From the NCBI RefSeq assembly GCF_900091495.1, contig NZ_LT607413.1:3596001-3660000 (forward strand): a stretch of 64,000 nt of DNA, given 5' to 3'. The position numbers and the translations under genes were made by a program. The notes under the pieces were generated by a model. That model was not told the origin of the DNA, did not search any database, and saw only the letters and a program-made list of their open reading frames with translations. Positions 55,524-64,000 of the stretch are shown piece by piece. Each line of letters opens with the position of its first letter. The stretch's first letter is position 1. Source of the stretch: Micromonospora echinospora (lineage in GTDB: Bacteria; Actinomycetota; Actinomycetes; Mycobacteriales; Micromonosporaceae).

Positions 55524-55964
55524 CTACCGGGTGTTGGGCGGGAGAAGATGCGCCGTGGGGGCGTAGTCGATCTTCCAGTCGGTGTAGACGCCGAGGGTGC
55601 CGTCGGCGAGGCAGCGCAGGCCAACGCTGACCCAGCGGACCTCACCGTCACCGGTCAGGGCGTATCCGACGGCGACGGCGAAGGTCTCGGCCCCACAGGG
55701 ACAGGCGCACTCCGCCAGCTCGGCGTCGTCCAGATGGTCGTCGCTGTCGGCGAGGGCCGCCTCGGTTCCGCACCCCAGGCAGAGGACGGCCGCACAGCCC
55801 TCCTCGTCGTCCACCGCGACCCGGAACGTCCTGCCGTCGCAGTGCCGGCACGCGACGTCCACGACATGATGCACCCGGTAGCCGCCCGCGCGGTACTCCC
55901 GGACGTAGGCGGCCAGGGCCCCGGAGTCGTCCCGGTCCGACCGGTCGGCGACTTCTGCGGACAT
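55524..55964 (-). CDS. Hypothetical CxxC protein
   Basis: The 146-residue protein has three Cys pairs: CRHCDGRTF, CLGCGTEA and CACPCGAETF, likely one or two zinc ribbons. The second half has strands, with an Asp-rich turn DSDDHLDDAEL. It is probably cytosolic, with no family I recognise. The composition (acidic, many Ala and Val) is ordinary for this genome. It stands alone. Confidence 0.68.
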   Translation of the reverse strand: MSAEVADRSDRDDSGALAAYVREYRAGGYRVHHVVDVACRHCDGRTFRVAVDDEEGCAAVLCLGCGTEAALADSDDHLDDAELAECACPCGAETFAVAVGYALTGDGEVRWVSVGLRCLADGTLGVYTDWKIDYAPTAHLLPPNTR

Positions 55965-56167
55965 GGCCGGCTCCTGACACGTGGGCGAAAGGCTGCGGCG
56001 AGCAGGGTAGCGGCTGAGCAGATCGCCGGGCCGACGTGTACTGGTAGGACAGGAGGCAACACAGGCAGCGTCACCTCCTTCCTGGGGCCTTTACCGCTTC
56101 CATCTGCTCGGGATCCGTACTGCGGCCAGTGCAGATCCCGAGCCGTGGTCACCGTGCGCGGGGCCTG

Positions 56168-57193
56168 TCACCTCCGATACCGCTGCGCTACTGCCGTGAA
56201 GGCGGCCTTGGGCTCCCACTCCATGTCGGGGTAGGTCTGTCCCCGGCGCCCTTCGAGGAGTTTGACGATGCCCAGGCTGGCCCGGTCCAGATCGTGCCTG
56301 GGGTCGCCGTCCGGGCGGTGCGGGTAGCCAGGCAGGGCGAACAGGAACACGAACGCGCTGTCCACGCCCTCGGTCTCGAAGATCTCCAGCAGTTCGCTCA
56401 GGTATGCGGCCTGGCCGGCCTCGTCACGCTCGTATATGCCGTTCAGCCGTACGGGGGCCTTGGTCTCCGGGTCGTGCTCGACCACTTCCAGCACCCGCCC
56501 ACCGCGGTCCCCCGCACCGCGGTAGGTCGCGGTGCCGAACCCGGTGATGGCGAGCGGCTTCGGACCTCGGGCCAGGGTGCGCACCGCCTCCCGGAACCGG
56601 TCGGCGACCTCGGCGGAACGGATCAGCTCGAACGTCACCACGTCGAAGGGAGTCCAGTCGACCTGCTCGAACTGGATGGATGAGTAGGTGAGTCTGCCCT
56701 GGAAGCGCTCGCGGACCGTGGCCGCGGCCTCGCGGAGGAAGGTGTTGATGCGCACGGAGAGCTCGCGCACCGCTTCGGCCCGCCGCTCGGGTTGGCGCAT
56801 CAGCTGCTCGACCCGATCCTCGGGGCTTTCTCCGGACAGAAACCCGCGGTTCATCACGCTCAGCTCGACCCCGGCGACGAACACGACGGTGGCCCCCTGC
56901 TGTCGGAGCCGTTCCGCTCTCTCGGCGCAGTCGCGGAAGAGCACGAGGATCTGTTCCGGGTCCAGCTCCAGCGGATAGGGCGAGAACCAGATCTCCAGGC
57001 CGAGCTCGGCGGCGGCACGGGCGGCCAGCTCCAAGCGATCCGGGTCGCCGCCGATGATCTGGACCGCGTTGCAGTGCAGGTCGTCGCGGATGATGGCGAG
57101 CTCGCGCCGGACCACCTCGGGGTCGAAGTGCTCGCGGGACACCTGGTCGTGCACGACGAATCCGGTGTCGTAGGTCATACCTCTTGCCCGCAT
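56168..57193 (-). CDS. TIM-barrel protein of the type annotated as abortive infection protein
   Basis: The 341-residue protein starts MRARGMTYDTGFVVHDQVSR and looks like an eight-stranded barrel: NAVQIIGGDPDRL, EIWFSPYPLELDPEQI, TVVFVAGVELSVMN, LTYSSIQFEQVDWTPFDVV and FVFLFALPGYPHR, with Glu residues at strand ends as in glycoside hydrolases. Related actinobacterial proteins carry the name abortive infection protein (recalled); that name may be a misleading transfer. It is divergent from a TetR gene across a perfect operator. Confidence 0.75.
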   Translation of the reverse strand: MRARGMTYDTGFVVHDQVSREHFDPEVVRRELAIIRDDLHCNAVQIIGGDPDRLELAARAAAELGLEIWFSPYPLELDPEQILVLFRDCAERAERLRQQGATVVFVAGVELSVMNRGFLSGESPEDRVEQLMRQPERRAEAVRELSVRINTFLREAAATVRERFQGRLTYSSIQFEQVDWTPFDVVTFELIRSAEVADRFREAVRTLARGPKPLAITGFGTATYRGAGDRGGRVLEVVEHDPETKAPVRLNGIYERDEAGQAAYLSELLEIFETEGVDSAFVFLFALPGYPHRPDGDPRHDLDRASLGIVKLLEGRRGQTYPDMEWEPKAAFTAVAQRYRR

Positions 57194-57237
57194 GGCGGCG
57201 TCCTCTCTGTCGGTCCCGGTCGAGCCGAGACTGACAG

Positions 57238-57276
57238 AAAACTTGCGTGTACGCAAGTTTTCGTGCGCGCAAGTTT
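57238..57276. promoter_or_regulatory. TetR operator between divergent genes
   Basis: A perfect palindrome with 11-base arms, AAAACTTGCGT-GT-ACGCAAGTTTT (57238-57261), is followed by a half site GCGCGCAAGTTT at 57265-57276. It lies 44 bases upstream of the TIM-barrel start and 64 bases upstream of the TetR start, so one dimer or two could control both. Such symmetry is rarely chance. Confidence 0.8.
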
Positions 57277-57325
57277 GATGTGTGTGGCTTTGAGTGTGTG
57301 CAGTCCGGCATGGGACGCTGGCACC

Positions 57326-57982
57326 GTGACGACACCACCACCAGGGCTGCGGGAGCGGAAGAAGCAGGCCACGCGCGAGGCGCTACGCGAGGCGGCCCTA
57401 CGCCTGGCCGAGGAGCGCGGACCGGACAAGGTGCGGGTCGAGGACATCGCCGAAGCGGCCGGGGTCTCGCCGCGCACCTACAACAACTACTTCGCCAGCC
57501 GCGAGCAGGCGATCGTCTCTGCCGTCACCGCGGACCGGGAAGCGCTCATCGCGGCGGCGGTCGCGGCCCGGCCCGCAGGAGTACGCCTGGCTGACGCCGT
57601 CACCCAAGCAGTGGTCGAGCAGTACACGGACACTGGCGAGCGCGAACACAAGGCGCTGCTGCTGATCACCACCCAGACCGCGCTACGCGACGCGTTCCTC
57701 GATACCACCGCCGGCATCGAGCCCCCTCTCGCGGCCGTGATCGCCGAACGCCTGGACGACGCCGGAGCGCACACGGCCCGCGTCCTCGCGGCAAGCGTGG
57801 CCGCGGCAGTTCGCATCGCGCTGGAAGGGTGGCTCCAGCCCGCCGGGAACACAGCGACCCCCGCCGAGAGCGCCGCCGGAGGACTGGTCGTGCCCTCCGG
57901 CTCGCTGGCCGACCAGCTCCGCAGGGCGCTGGCCCCGCTCGCGCCCGCGTTCGACGCTGCCGAGCGACGCACCCAGCCGTGA
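57326..57982 (+). CDS. TetR family transcriptional regulator
   Basis: The 218-residue protein has the N-terminal TetR helix-turn-helix (about residues 12-60: LRERKKQATREALREAALRL, then VEDIAEAAGVSPRTYNNYFAS, REQAI). The effector domain is helical and variable. The GTG at 57326 gives the usual spacing of the domain to the N-terminus. It is divergent from the TIM-barrel gene and probably represses it and itself. The ligand is unknown. Confidence 0.9.
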   Translation: MTTPPPGLRERKKQATREALREAALRLAEERGPDKVRVEDIAEAAGVSPRTYNNYFASREQAIVSAVTADREALIAAAVAARPAGVRLADAVTQAVVEQYTDTGEREHKALLLITTQTALRDAFLDTTAGIEPPLAAVIAERLDDAGAHTARVLAASVAAAVRIALEGWLQPAGNTATPAESAAGGLVVPSGSLADQLRRALAPLAPAFDAAERRTQP

Positions 57983-58017
57983 AGCCGACCCCGCTGGCGG
58001 CATCCACTGAGGTCCAG

Positions 58018-58090
58018 CGCGCCTGGCAGGATTCGAACCTGCGGCCTTGGGATTAGAAGTCCCCTGCTCTATCCGCTGAGCTACAGGCGC
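58018..58090 (-). tRNA. tRNA-Arg (UCU)
   Basis: On the minus strand the gene begins GCGCCTG and ends CAGGCGC plus a G discriminator. It folds as a cloverleaf with D-stem GCTC/GAGC, anticodon loop CTTCTAA (anticodon TCT) and T-arm GCAGG-TTCGAAT-CCTGC. The first base pair of the anticodon stem is a G-A mismatch. CCA is not encoded. UCU reads AGA/AGG codons, rare in this GC-rich genome. No integrase is near. Confidence 0.95.
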
Positions 58091-58209
58091 ATGGCGTGGT
58101 GGTCCGGCGGGCCGGACCGTACCGGGTGTGCGCCAAGAGGGTACCGCTGACCGGGGGTGTCGCGGTGGTACGGGGAGGGGCGGATCCGTGCGAGCCCGTG
58201 CCGCCCCGG

Positions 58210-59175
58210 TCAGCGGCCGGCGTCGACGAGGGCCGCGTCGACCCACCGGTCGATCTCGGCGAAGACCTTCTCGCGTACGGCGGGGCCGGAGAGCGTCAGG
58301 TCGTGCATGCCGCCGTCGATGCGGGCCACGGTCACCTGGGGCCCGAGCCGGGGTGCCCAGCGGACCATGTGCGCCACGTCCAGGACGGCGTCGGCGAGCA
58401 TCGCCGACCCGTGCCACCGCTTACGCCGGAAGGTGCGGGTGGAGCAGGCCACCAGCACCGGCACCGGGATGTCCAGCCCGGCGCGGAGCTGCCGTTGCGC
58501 CCGGCGGATCGCGGCCAGCCAGCCGATCCGGACCGGGAACCCGGCGAGCGGCTTCCAACTCAGGTCGTAGCGCCACTCGCCCCGGTGGTCGGTGTGCAGG
58601 CACTCGCCGTACACGGTGCCCAGGCCGAAGGGGAGGACGCGGTGCGGCGCGCCACGGCCGAGCCGGGTCACGGCGGCGGCGAGGGGCCGGCGGACCAGCC
58701 AGGGCGCGTTGATGTCGAAGAAGGGGCTGTTGAGCAGCAGTCCGTCGACGAGGCCGGCGTCACGCCGCGCCGCTGCCCAGACGGCGGCGAGCAGGCCGCC
58801 GGTGGAGTGGCCCATCACCAGCAGCGTGTCGTGGCCGTCCGAGGTGCGGACGAAGGTGGCGGCGGCGTCCAGTTCGGGGAAGTAGTCGCCCAGGTCGCGG
58901 CAGTAGTTCGGGGTCTGGTGCGGCAACAGGCTGCGGCCGTACTTGCGCAGGTCGAGGGCGTAGAAGTCCCAGCCCCGGTCGGTCCAGAACTCGGCCAGGT
59001 GGGTCTGGAAGAAGTAGTCGACGAACCCGTGCACGTAGAGCACGGCCCGCCGGCTCGGGCGGGCGGCCCGGCAGCGGACCAGGGTGGCGACGACCGGGCC
59101 TTCGTCGTCGGGGTCCAGCTCGATCGTGTACCGCTCGAAGGGCGGTCCGAGTACGTCCGGTTCCACGCCGGTCAC
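58210..59175 (-). CDS. Alpha/beta hydrolase (lipase/lysophospholipase-like)
   Basis: The 321-residue soluble protein has the oxyanion motif LYVHGFVDYFFQTH, the nucleophile elbow VMGHSTGGLLA (Ser), an Asp-containing stretch and the His in IDGGMHDLTLS. The pattern resembles monoglyceride lipase and lysophospholipase-like enzymes. The GTG at 59175 is chosen; GTG 59244 would add a non-conserved N-terminus. It follows the tRNA gene on the same strand. The substrate is unknown. Confidence 0.88.
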   Translation of the reverse strand: MTGVEPDVLGPPFERYTIELDPDDEGPVVATLVRCRAARPSRRAVLYVHGFVDYFFQTHLAEFWTDRGWDFYALDLRKYGRSLLPHQTPNYCRDLGDYFPELDAAATFVRTSDGHDTLLVMGHSTGGLLAAVWAAARRDAGLVDGLLLNSPFFDINAPWLVRRPLAAAVTRLGRGAPHRVLPFGLGTVYGECLHTDHRGEWRYDLSWKPLAGFPVRIGWLAAIRRAQRQLRAGLDIPVPVLVACSTRTFRRKRWHGSAMLADAVLDVAHMVRWAPRLGPQVTVARIDGGMHDLTLSGPAVREKVFAEIDRWVDAALVDAGR

Positions 59176-59277
59176 GCTACGCCCGCCGGTTACCGAGCGG
59201 TAGACCCGTGTCGGTCTCACGTACCCACGCGCGTCGCCGCCCACCGGGAGCCCGGCGGGCGGCGACGGACGGTGCGG

Positions 59278-59700
59278 TCAGGCGACGCCGGTGTGGGCCG
59301 TGGCCTCCGTGTCGTCGTCGGTCGACGGGGTGTCGGTGCCGGTGTGGCCCTCCTCCCGCAGGTGCTTGTTGTGCCGGGGTTCCTGCTTGGTCTTCGCGTC
59401 GTTGAGCCGGCGGCGCAGGTCGTCGCGGACGTCGTTGAGCGCGGCGTGCAGGTCCTCCTCGGAGGAGGTGGTGACGATCTTCTGCCGGCCCGCGATCCAG
59501 CACTCCAGGGTGACCTTCTGCCCCCGGGCCTCCCGGTCCTTCACCGACACTTCCAACTCGGTGGCGTCGGCGTGGAACGAGGCCAGCCGGGCGTCCAACG
59601 TGACGAACTGCTCGGCGATCCAGTTCCGGTCACCCTGAGAGAATCCGGCACCGACACGCAGGCACTCGGCGACGGTGGCGGGATTCGCGACGGCGCTCAT
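59278..59700 (-). CDS. HPF/RaiA-like ribosome-associated protein
   Basis: The 140-residue protein has the hibernation-factor-like fold: FVTLDARLASFHADATELEV, KVTLECWIAGRQKIVTTSSEEDLHAALNDVRDDLRRRL and a basic helix. An acidic/Thr-rich tail follows. It lacks the long C-terminal dimerisation domain of long-form HPF, so it may be the short form or a relative. Such proteins bind idle ribosomes. The gap behind it holds DnaA boxes. Confidence 0.8.
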   Translation of the reverse strand: MSAVANPATVAECLRVGAGFSQGDRNWIAEQFVTLDARLASFHADATELEVSVKDREARGQKVTLECWIAGRQKIVTTSSEEDLHAALNDVRDDLRRRLNDAKTKQEPRHNKHLREEGHTGTDTPSTDDDTEATAHTGVA

Positions 59701-60119
59701 CGGGTCACCTCACGCCGGGTGGCGACGGTCGTACCGGACGAGGCTGTTCTGCACATGGTCGCTGACCTTTCCGTTGGACGACGTGGCGCGGTGGCTTCCG
59801 GACGGTGCCGGCCCGTGCCCGCGTCGGCTTTTCCTGCGGTACGTGTGGACGCTCCCCGCTTGATCGGACCCATACCCAGCCGACCTCCCTGCGGAAACCG
59901 CCCGGCGACTCCGGGCGATCCGATCGTCGCCCGCTGTGCGGCAGGCTGACCAGGGCCGGTGGACCTAGCACATCGGGACCTTGATCAGGTCGTTGTCCAC
60001 AGCCGGCCGCGTTGTCCACAGGTAGGCGGAGGCCGGTGGACCGCTGGGCGGCGGTGGGACACGCTCGGCGCCGAGTCGACTCGTCACCGCAGGTCCCGAT
60101 CCCCTGGAGGGGTGATGTG
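59701..60119. other. 419-base intergenic region with two DnaA boxes
   Basis: No gene is supported. Two copies of CGTTGTCCACAG lie at 59991-60002 and 60010-60021, each containing TTGTCCACA, the actinobacterial DnaA-box consensus, in the same orientation 19 bases apart. They are about 100 bases before the SSB paralogue start, next to its ribosome site and promoter zone. A weaker box-like TGTGGACG lies near 59843. Confidence 0.65.
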
Positions 60120-61070
60120 ATGTTCGATACCTATGTAACGATCGTCGGAAACGTCCTGACCGCGCCGGAATGGCGGCGGACCACACAGAGCGGCACGCTG
60201 GTCGCCAACTTCAAGGTCGCCTCGACCGCCCGCCGGCTGGACCGGGAGAGTGGTCGCTGGGTCGACGGCAACAGCCTCCGGGTCCGCGTCAACTGCTGGC
60301 GCAAGCTCGCCGAGGGAGTCGCCGCCTCGGTGATGGTGGGCGATCCGGTGGTGGTCGCCGGGCGGCTCTACACCCGGGACTGGATCGACGACGCCGGCAA
60401 CCAGCGCACCCTCTACGAGTTGGAGGCGGTCACCGTCGGGCACGACCTCGCCCGGGGGCGGGGCCGGTTCCTGCGCAACCGTCCCAGCATGGCGACCAGC
60501 AGCGTGGAGGACGCCGAGGCGGAGCGGCGCGTCCACGGCACGCCGACCGAGCCGGTGCCGGACGACGAGGTGCCGGTCTCCCTCGACGACCGGCCGCTGG
60601 ACGACGACCTCGACCGGCCGCTGCCCGGTGGCCTCGACCGGCCGCTGCCCGGTGGCCTCGACCGGCCGGTGCCCGGCGACCCGCGCCGGCTGCCCGGATT
60701 CGCCGCCGGCGCGGTGGATCTCGGCTCCGATCCCTTCGACGCTCCGGGCAGTGGGTCCGGGGCGGTGGCGACCGTCGGAGCCGGTACGGGCCGTGAGCCG
60801 TTGGTCGCCCCGATCGCCGAGCTGGCCGGGGAGGCCGACGAACTGACCGAGGAGGCGGACGACCCGACCGACGGGGCAACGGGGATCGGCTCGGGTGAGC
60901 CGTTCGGGGATCTCGACCCGTTGCCCGAGGGCACGGAGCCGGCCGAAGAGGTGTCGTCGACCGCGGGGGAGTCGGCGGCACTGCCGGTGCGCCGGTCCCG
61001 GCGGGGCGGCCGGGTCAGCAGCGGGGCCCGCACCGACGGCGGCCGGACGCGGGAGACCGTGCCGGCCTGA
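60120..61070 (+). CDS. Single-stranded DNA-binding protein paralogue with long tail
   Basis: The 316-residue protein has an N-terminal SSB OB-fold (residues about 1-110): MFDTYVTIVGNVLTAPEWRR, GTLVANFKVASTARR, NSLRVRVNCWRKLAEGVAAS and GDPVVVAGRLYTRDWIDDAG. The rest is an acidic, Gly/Pro-rich tail with three 8-residue repeats (GGLDRPLP-like). The tail ends RETVPA, lacking the acidic DDDIPF tip that binds partners in main SSBs. GGAGGGG precedes the ATG. It is probably not the primary SSB. Confidence 0.9.
   Translation: MFDTYVTIVGNVLTAPEWRRTTQSGTLVANFKVASTARRLDRESGRWVDGNSLRVRVNCWRKLAEGVAASVMVGDPVVVAGRLYTRDWIDDAGNQRTLYELEAVTVGHDLARGRGRFLRNRPSMATSSVEDAEAERRVHGTPTEPVPDDEVPVSLDDRPLDDDLDRPLPGGLDRPLPGGLDRPVPGDPRRLPGFAAGAVDLGSDPFDAPGSGSGAVATVGAGTGREPLVAPIAELAGEADELTEEADDPTDGATGIGSGEPFGDLDPLPEGTEPAEEVSSTAGESAALPVRRSRRGGRVSSGARTDGGRTRETVPA
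60609..60680 (+). repeat. 24-base tandem repeat in the SSB-like gene
   Basis: Three units of 24 bases (60609-60632, 60633-60656, 60657-60680) of the type CTCGACCGGCCGCTGCCCGG plus TGGC; the first two are identical and the third differs at four positions. They encode the LDRPLPGG-type repeats in the disordered tail and can expand or contract in frame. Confidence 0.9.
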
Positions 61071-61312
61071 GCACCCGGCCCGTGGCGAGGATCCGGGGCG
61101 GGGCGACGGCAGCGGAGCCGTCGACCCGTCCCGGGTGCGGCGAGCGAGGGTTCGACGTGCACGGGGAGCACGGCGTTCGGCTGGGGAGTGACTCTGCTCC
61201 CCGGCCGGTGGACACCCTCCGCCATCGGCGCGTCGCGTTCCCGTCACCGGCTCGCCGGGCGCCGGGACGGCTGGGTGACGAAGGCTAGGCTTACCGGCCG
61301 GAGGTGGTGCGG

Positions 61313-62461
61313 GTGCGGATGCGGCAGGCAGTCATCGTCGCCGACGCGGCCGGGCTGGCGGCGGGGTACGCGCTGGACGCGTTCCTCGGCGACCCGCGCC
61401 GATGGCACCCGGTCGCCGGGTTCGGTCGGGCCGCCGGTGCCCTGGAGCGACGTCTCTACCGCCCGGACCGGGCGGCGGGCGCGGCGTTCACCGCGCTCGC
61501 GGTCGGCGTGCCGGTGCTGCTCGGCGCGGCGGGAGCGCTCGCCACCCGCCGGCGACCGGTGGCCCGGGCGGTCCTGGTGGCGGCCGGCACCTGGACGGTG
61601 CTCGGCGGTCGCACCCTGCGCCACGAGTCCGAGATGATGGGCCGGGCGCTGCGCGACGGCGACCTGCCGGCCGCCCGACGTCGGCTCAACCACCTCTGCG
61701 GACGCGACCCGTCCGTCCTGGACGAGCCGGAACTCGCCCGGGCCACCGTCGAGTCGGTCGCCGAGAACACCTCCGACGCCGTGGTGGCACCGCTGTTCTG
61801 GGGTGCGGTCGCCGGGCTGCCCGGCCTGCTCGGCTACCGGGCGGCGAACACCCTGGACGCCATGGTCGGTCACCGCTCGGACCGGTACGCCCGCTTCGGC
61901 ACCCCCGCCGCCCGCCTGGACGACCTGCTCAACCTGGCCCCGGCCCGACTGACCGGGCTGCTCACCGTGGCCGTGGCCCCGGTGGCGCGGGGCGACCGGG
62001 AGCGGGCCTGGCACGTGTGGCGACGGGACCGGAACGACCATCCGAGCCCCAACGCCGGGCAGTGCGAGTCGGCCATGGCCGGGGCGCTCGGGGTGCGGCT
62101 GGGCGGGCGGAACGTCTACTTCGGGCGCTCCGAGGTGCGGCCGTTCCTCGGTGACGGGCCCCGGCCGGAGGCCCGGCACCTGCGTCGGGCGGCACGGATT
62201 TCCGGGGCGGTCGGCCGCTCCGCGCTCGCGTTGGCCGTCGCCGTCGCGGTGGGCCGGGCGGCGCTGGGTCGGGCGGTACCGGGTCCGGACCGGAACGGGC
62301 GAGTGCGGGGAGCGCTGGGTCGGGCGGTACCACGTCCGACAGGCGTGGAAGACCGGGTGCGGGGAGCGCTGGGCCGGGCGACGCCGGCCGGGGTGGCGTC
62401 GGTGCGTGACATCCGGGCGGGGGCGTCCCGGGTCGGGGCGGGGAGAGGGAGAGCGGCATGA
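61313..62461 (+). CDS. cobD: Cobalamin biosynthesis protein CobD/CbiB
   Basis: The 382-residue membrane protein converts adenosylcobyric acid plus aminopropanol phosphate to adenosylcobinamide phosphate. Conserved stretches are [59 protein letters not shown] and [21 protein letters not shown]-terminal repeat-bearing tail is extra. GGAGG at 61300-61304 suits GTG 61313 best among GTG 61304, 61307 and ATG 61319. Its stop overlaps cobQ (ATGA). A possible -10 TAGGCT lies at 61286-61291. Confidence 0.93.
   Translation: MRMRQAVIVADAAGLAAGYALDAFLGDPRRWHPVAGFGRAAGALERRLYRPDRAAGAAFTALAVGVPVLLGAAGALATRRRPVARAVLVAAGTWTVLGGRTLRHESEMMGRALRDGDLPAARRRLNHLCGRDPSVLDEPELARATVESVAENTSDAVVAPLFWGAVAGLPGLLGYRAANTLDAMVGHRSDRYARFGTPAARLDDLLNLAPARLTGLLTVAVAPVARGDRERAWHVWRRDRNDHPSPNAGQCESAMAGALGVRLGGRNVYFGRSEVRPFLGDGPRPEARHLRRAARISGAVGRSALALAVAVAVGRAALGRAVPGPDRNGRVRGALGRAVPRPTGVEDRVRGALGRATPAGVASVRDIRAGASRVGAGRGRAA
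62261..62385 (+). repeat. Imperfect 51-54 base repeat in the cobD tail
   Basis: Three copies of GCGCTGGGTCGGGCGGTACC-like sequence begin at about 62261, 62312 and 62366. They encode [13 protein letters not shown] units in the non-conserved C-terminus of CobD and look like recent internal duplications. Confidence 0.7.
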
Positions 62462-63999
62462 GCGGCGGGTTGCTGGTCGCCGGGACCACCTCGGACGCGG
62501 GCAAGAGCGTGCTGACCGCCGGCATCTGCCGCTGGCTGCACCGCCGGGGCGTCAAGGTGGCTCCCTTCAAGGCGCAGAACATGTCCAACAACTCGGCCGT
62601 GGTGGTCGGGGCGGACGGTCGGGGCGGCGAGATCGGCCGGGCGCAGGCCATGCAGGCCGCCGCCTGCGGGCTCGCCCCGGACCTGCGCTTCAACCCGGTG
62701 CTGCTCAAGCCCGGCAGCGACCTGGCCAGTCAGGTGGTGCTCCTCGGCGAGGCGGTCGACACGGTGACCGCCGGCAACTTCCGGGTGCTGCGTCCCCGGC
62801 TCGCCGAGACGGCGTGGGCCGCCCTCGCCGAGTTGCGCGCCGAGTACGACGTGGTGATCTGCGAGGGGGCGGGCAGCCCGGCCGAGATCAACCTCCGGGA
62901 CGGCGACTACGTCAACATGGGGCTGGCCCGGCACGCCGGGCTCCCGGTCGTCGTCGTCGGCGACATCGACCGCGGTGGGGTGTTCGCCTCCATGTTCGGC
63001 ACGGTGGCCCTGCTGGACCCGGCCGACCAGGCGCTCGTCGCCGGCTTCGTGGTCAACAAGTTCCGGGGCGACCTCGGCCTGCTCCAGCCCGGACTGGACA
63101 TGCTGCGCCAGGTGACCGGCCGTCCCACGTACGGGGTGCTGCCCTGGCACCTCGACCTCTGGCTGGACGCCGAGGACTCGCTCGCCTACGGCCGGGTGCT
63201 CGGCCGGCCGGCCGCCCCGCACGGCGACGAGTGGCTGGACGTGGCCGTCGTCCGGCTGCCCCGGGTCAGCAACGCCACCGACGTGGAGGCGCTCGCGACC
63301 GAGCCCGGCGTGCGGGTGCGGCTGACCGTCGAGCCGGCCGAACTCGCCGCCGCCGACCTGGTCGTCCTGCCCGGCTCGAAGTCGACCGTGGCCGACCTCG
63401 CCTGGCTGCGGGAGACCGGGCTCGCCGACGCGGTCCTCGCCCACGCGGCGGCGGGAAAGCCGCTGCTCGGCATCTGTGGCGGCTTCCAGATGCTGGGGCG
63501 GGCGATCCACGACCCGGTGGAGAGCCGGCGGGGCAGCGTGCCGGGGCTCGGGCTGCTGCCCGTCGAGATCACCTTCGACCCGCGCAAGACCGTCCGCCAG
63601 TCCGCCGGCGCCGCCTTCGACGACGTCGAGGTCCGGGGCTACGAGATCCACCACGGGTACGTCTCCACCGCCGACCCCGACCTGCCCCCGCTGCTCACCT
63701 ACGCCGACGGCCGGAGCGAGGGAGCCCGGCTCGGCGCGGTGTACGGCACGCACTGGCACGGGGCCTTCGAATCCGACGACTTCCGCCGCCGCTTCCTTGC
63801 CGAGGTGGCGGGGCAGGCCGGGCGGCGGGGCTTCCGGCCGGCGCCGGCCACCTCGTTCGCCGCCGCCCGGGAACGCAGCCTCGACCTCCTCGGCGACCTG
63901 GTCGAGGAGCACCTGGACACCGACGCCCTCTGGCGGCTCGTCGAGTCCGGCCCCCCGACCGGCCTGCCCTTCATTCCCCCGGGCGCACCCACCGGCTGA
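62458..63999 (+). CDS. cobQ: Cobyric acid synthase CobQ/CbiP
   Basis: The 513-residue amidotransferase adds four amide groups to adenosylcobyrinic acid diamide using glutamine. The N-terminal dethiobiotin-synthase-like domain has [20 protein letters not shown] and [14 protein letters not shown], then [20 protein letters not shown]. The C-terminal glutaminase-like domain has [26 protein letters not shown] (Cys) and [15 protein letters not shown] (His). It overlaps cobD by four bases and ends one base before the window edge, complete. Confidence 0.96.
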   Translation: MSGGLLVAGTTSDAGKSVLTAGICRWLHRRGVKVAPFKAQNMSNNSAVVVGADGRGGEIGRAQAMQAAACGLAPDLRFNPVLLKPGSDLASQVVLLGEAVDTVTAGNFRVLRPRLAETAWAALAELRAEYDVVICEGAGSPAEINLRDGDYVNMGLARHAGLPVVVVGDIDRGGVFASMFGTVALLDPADQALVAGFVVNKFRGDLGLLQPGLDMLRQVTGRPTYGVLPWHLDLWLDAEDSLAYGRVLGRPAAPHGDEWLDVAVVRLPRVSNATDVEALATEPGVRVRLTVEPAELAAADLVVLPGSKSTVADLAWLRETGLADAVLAHAAAGKPLLGICGGFQMLGRAIHDPVESRRGSVPGLGLLPVEITFDPRKTVRQSAGAAFDDVEVRGYEIHHGYVSTADPDLPPLLTYADGRSEGARLGAVYGTHWHGAFESDDFRRRFLAEVAGQAGRRGFRPAPATSFAAARERSLDLLGDLVEEHLDTDALWRLVESGPPTGLPFIPPGAPTG

Positions 64000-64000
64000 G

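Noticed and set aside
56168-57982. A phage-defence system made of the TIM-barrel protein and TetR
   Set aside because: The only hint is a recalled family name; no defence partner, nuclease or toxin motif is present.
58018-58090. tRNA-Arg as an integration site for a mobile element carrying the TetR/TIM-barrel genes
   Set aside because: I saw no integrase, relaxase or repeated tRNA 3' end nearby, and flanking genes look ordinary.
59701-60119. Chromosomal origin of replication at the DnaA boxes
   Set aside because: Only two boxes are present and dnaA, dnaN, gyrB and rpmH are absent; a regulatory or titration site fits better.
61071-61312. Cobalamin riboswitch before cobD
   Set aside because: I did not find the B12-box or the expected stems; AGGCTAGGCTTACC at about 61282-61295 is only a weak iron-box-like or -10 match.

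Overview
The window is chromosomal DNA of a very high-GC actinomycete, most likely a Micromonosporaceae member (Micromonospora-like). The basis is strong G/C bias at third codon positions, many GTG and some TTG starts, ATGA/GTGA stop-start overlaps, and families typical of this group: F420-type PPOX oxidoreductase, DUF5925-AAA ATPase, DUF6158, GPGG small membrane protein, several SpoIIE-type phosphatases, and a TTGTCCACA-type DnaA box. The genus is inference. I see no phage, insertion sequence, CRISPR array or integrase.

Layout. 0.1-8.3 kb is surface and signalling: a solute-binding/VWA protein, a polyprenyl glycosylphosphotransferase, a SpoIIE-type phosphatase divergent from a MarR regulator, then a PAS/GAF-PP2C phosphatase coupled to a B12-binding protein carrying the W-x9-EH signature of AdoCbl photoreceptors. 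8.4-12.3 kb is the xylose locus: a ROK repressor divergent from xylA-xylB, with a consensus promoter and an overlapping inverted repeat between them. 12.4-15.0 kb holds a DUF5925-AAA ATPase and an MFS transporter. 15.1-21.4 kb is an alpha-glucoside uptake locus on the minus strand (binding protein, two permeases, LacI regulator, GH13 alpha-glucosidase). 21.7-27.9 kb has a secreted M23 peptidase, TspO, a four-gene minus-strand cluster (nucleotidyltransferase, BON protein, metallophosphoesterase, GPGG protein), a dTMP-kinase-like protein, an SDR and an epimerase-like protein.

28.0-29.9 kb is murR-murQ for recycling N-acetylmuramic acid 6-phosphate, with a predicted leaderless promoter/operator. 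Next come a group 2 sigma factor, an NlpC/P60 cell-wall hydrolase, small membrane and acidic proteins, DAHP synthase with a structured leader, an M16 protease pair and asd. 41.8-46.2 kb is one plus-strand run: PPOX, CBS, SCP2-like, amylo-alpha-1,6-glucosidase and PlsC acyltransferase. 47.0-50.2 kb is a two-component set with one complete kinase, one degenerate kinase-like membrane protein and a LuxR-type regulator. 50.3-55.4 kb holds YidD and secreted proteins: a second M23 peptidase, an NlpC/P60 protein and a HExxH metalloprotease. 55.5-59.7 kb has a CxxC protein, a TIM-barrel protein divergent from a TetR regulator across a perfect operator, tRNA-Arg(UCU), an alpha/beta hydrolase and an HPF-like protein. 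60.1-64.0 kb has an SSB paralogue preceded by two DnaA boxes, then cobD-cobQ.

The most unexpected structure is a dispersed palindromic repeat (about 55-60 bp, arms ending GGTAGC/GCTACC around AGGGGACCCCT) with four copies at 15.1, 22.6, 32.5 and 41.7 kb, all between genes. The other leading signals are the B12-photoreceptor-like/phosphatase pair, the paired DnaA boxes before the SSB paralogue, and the perfect TetR operator.
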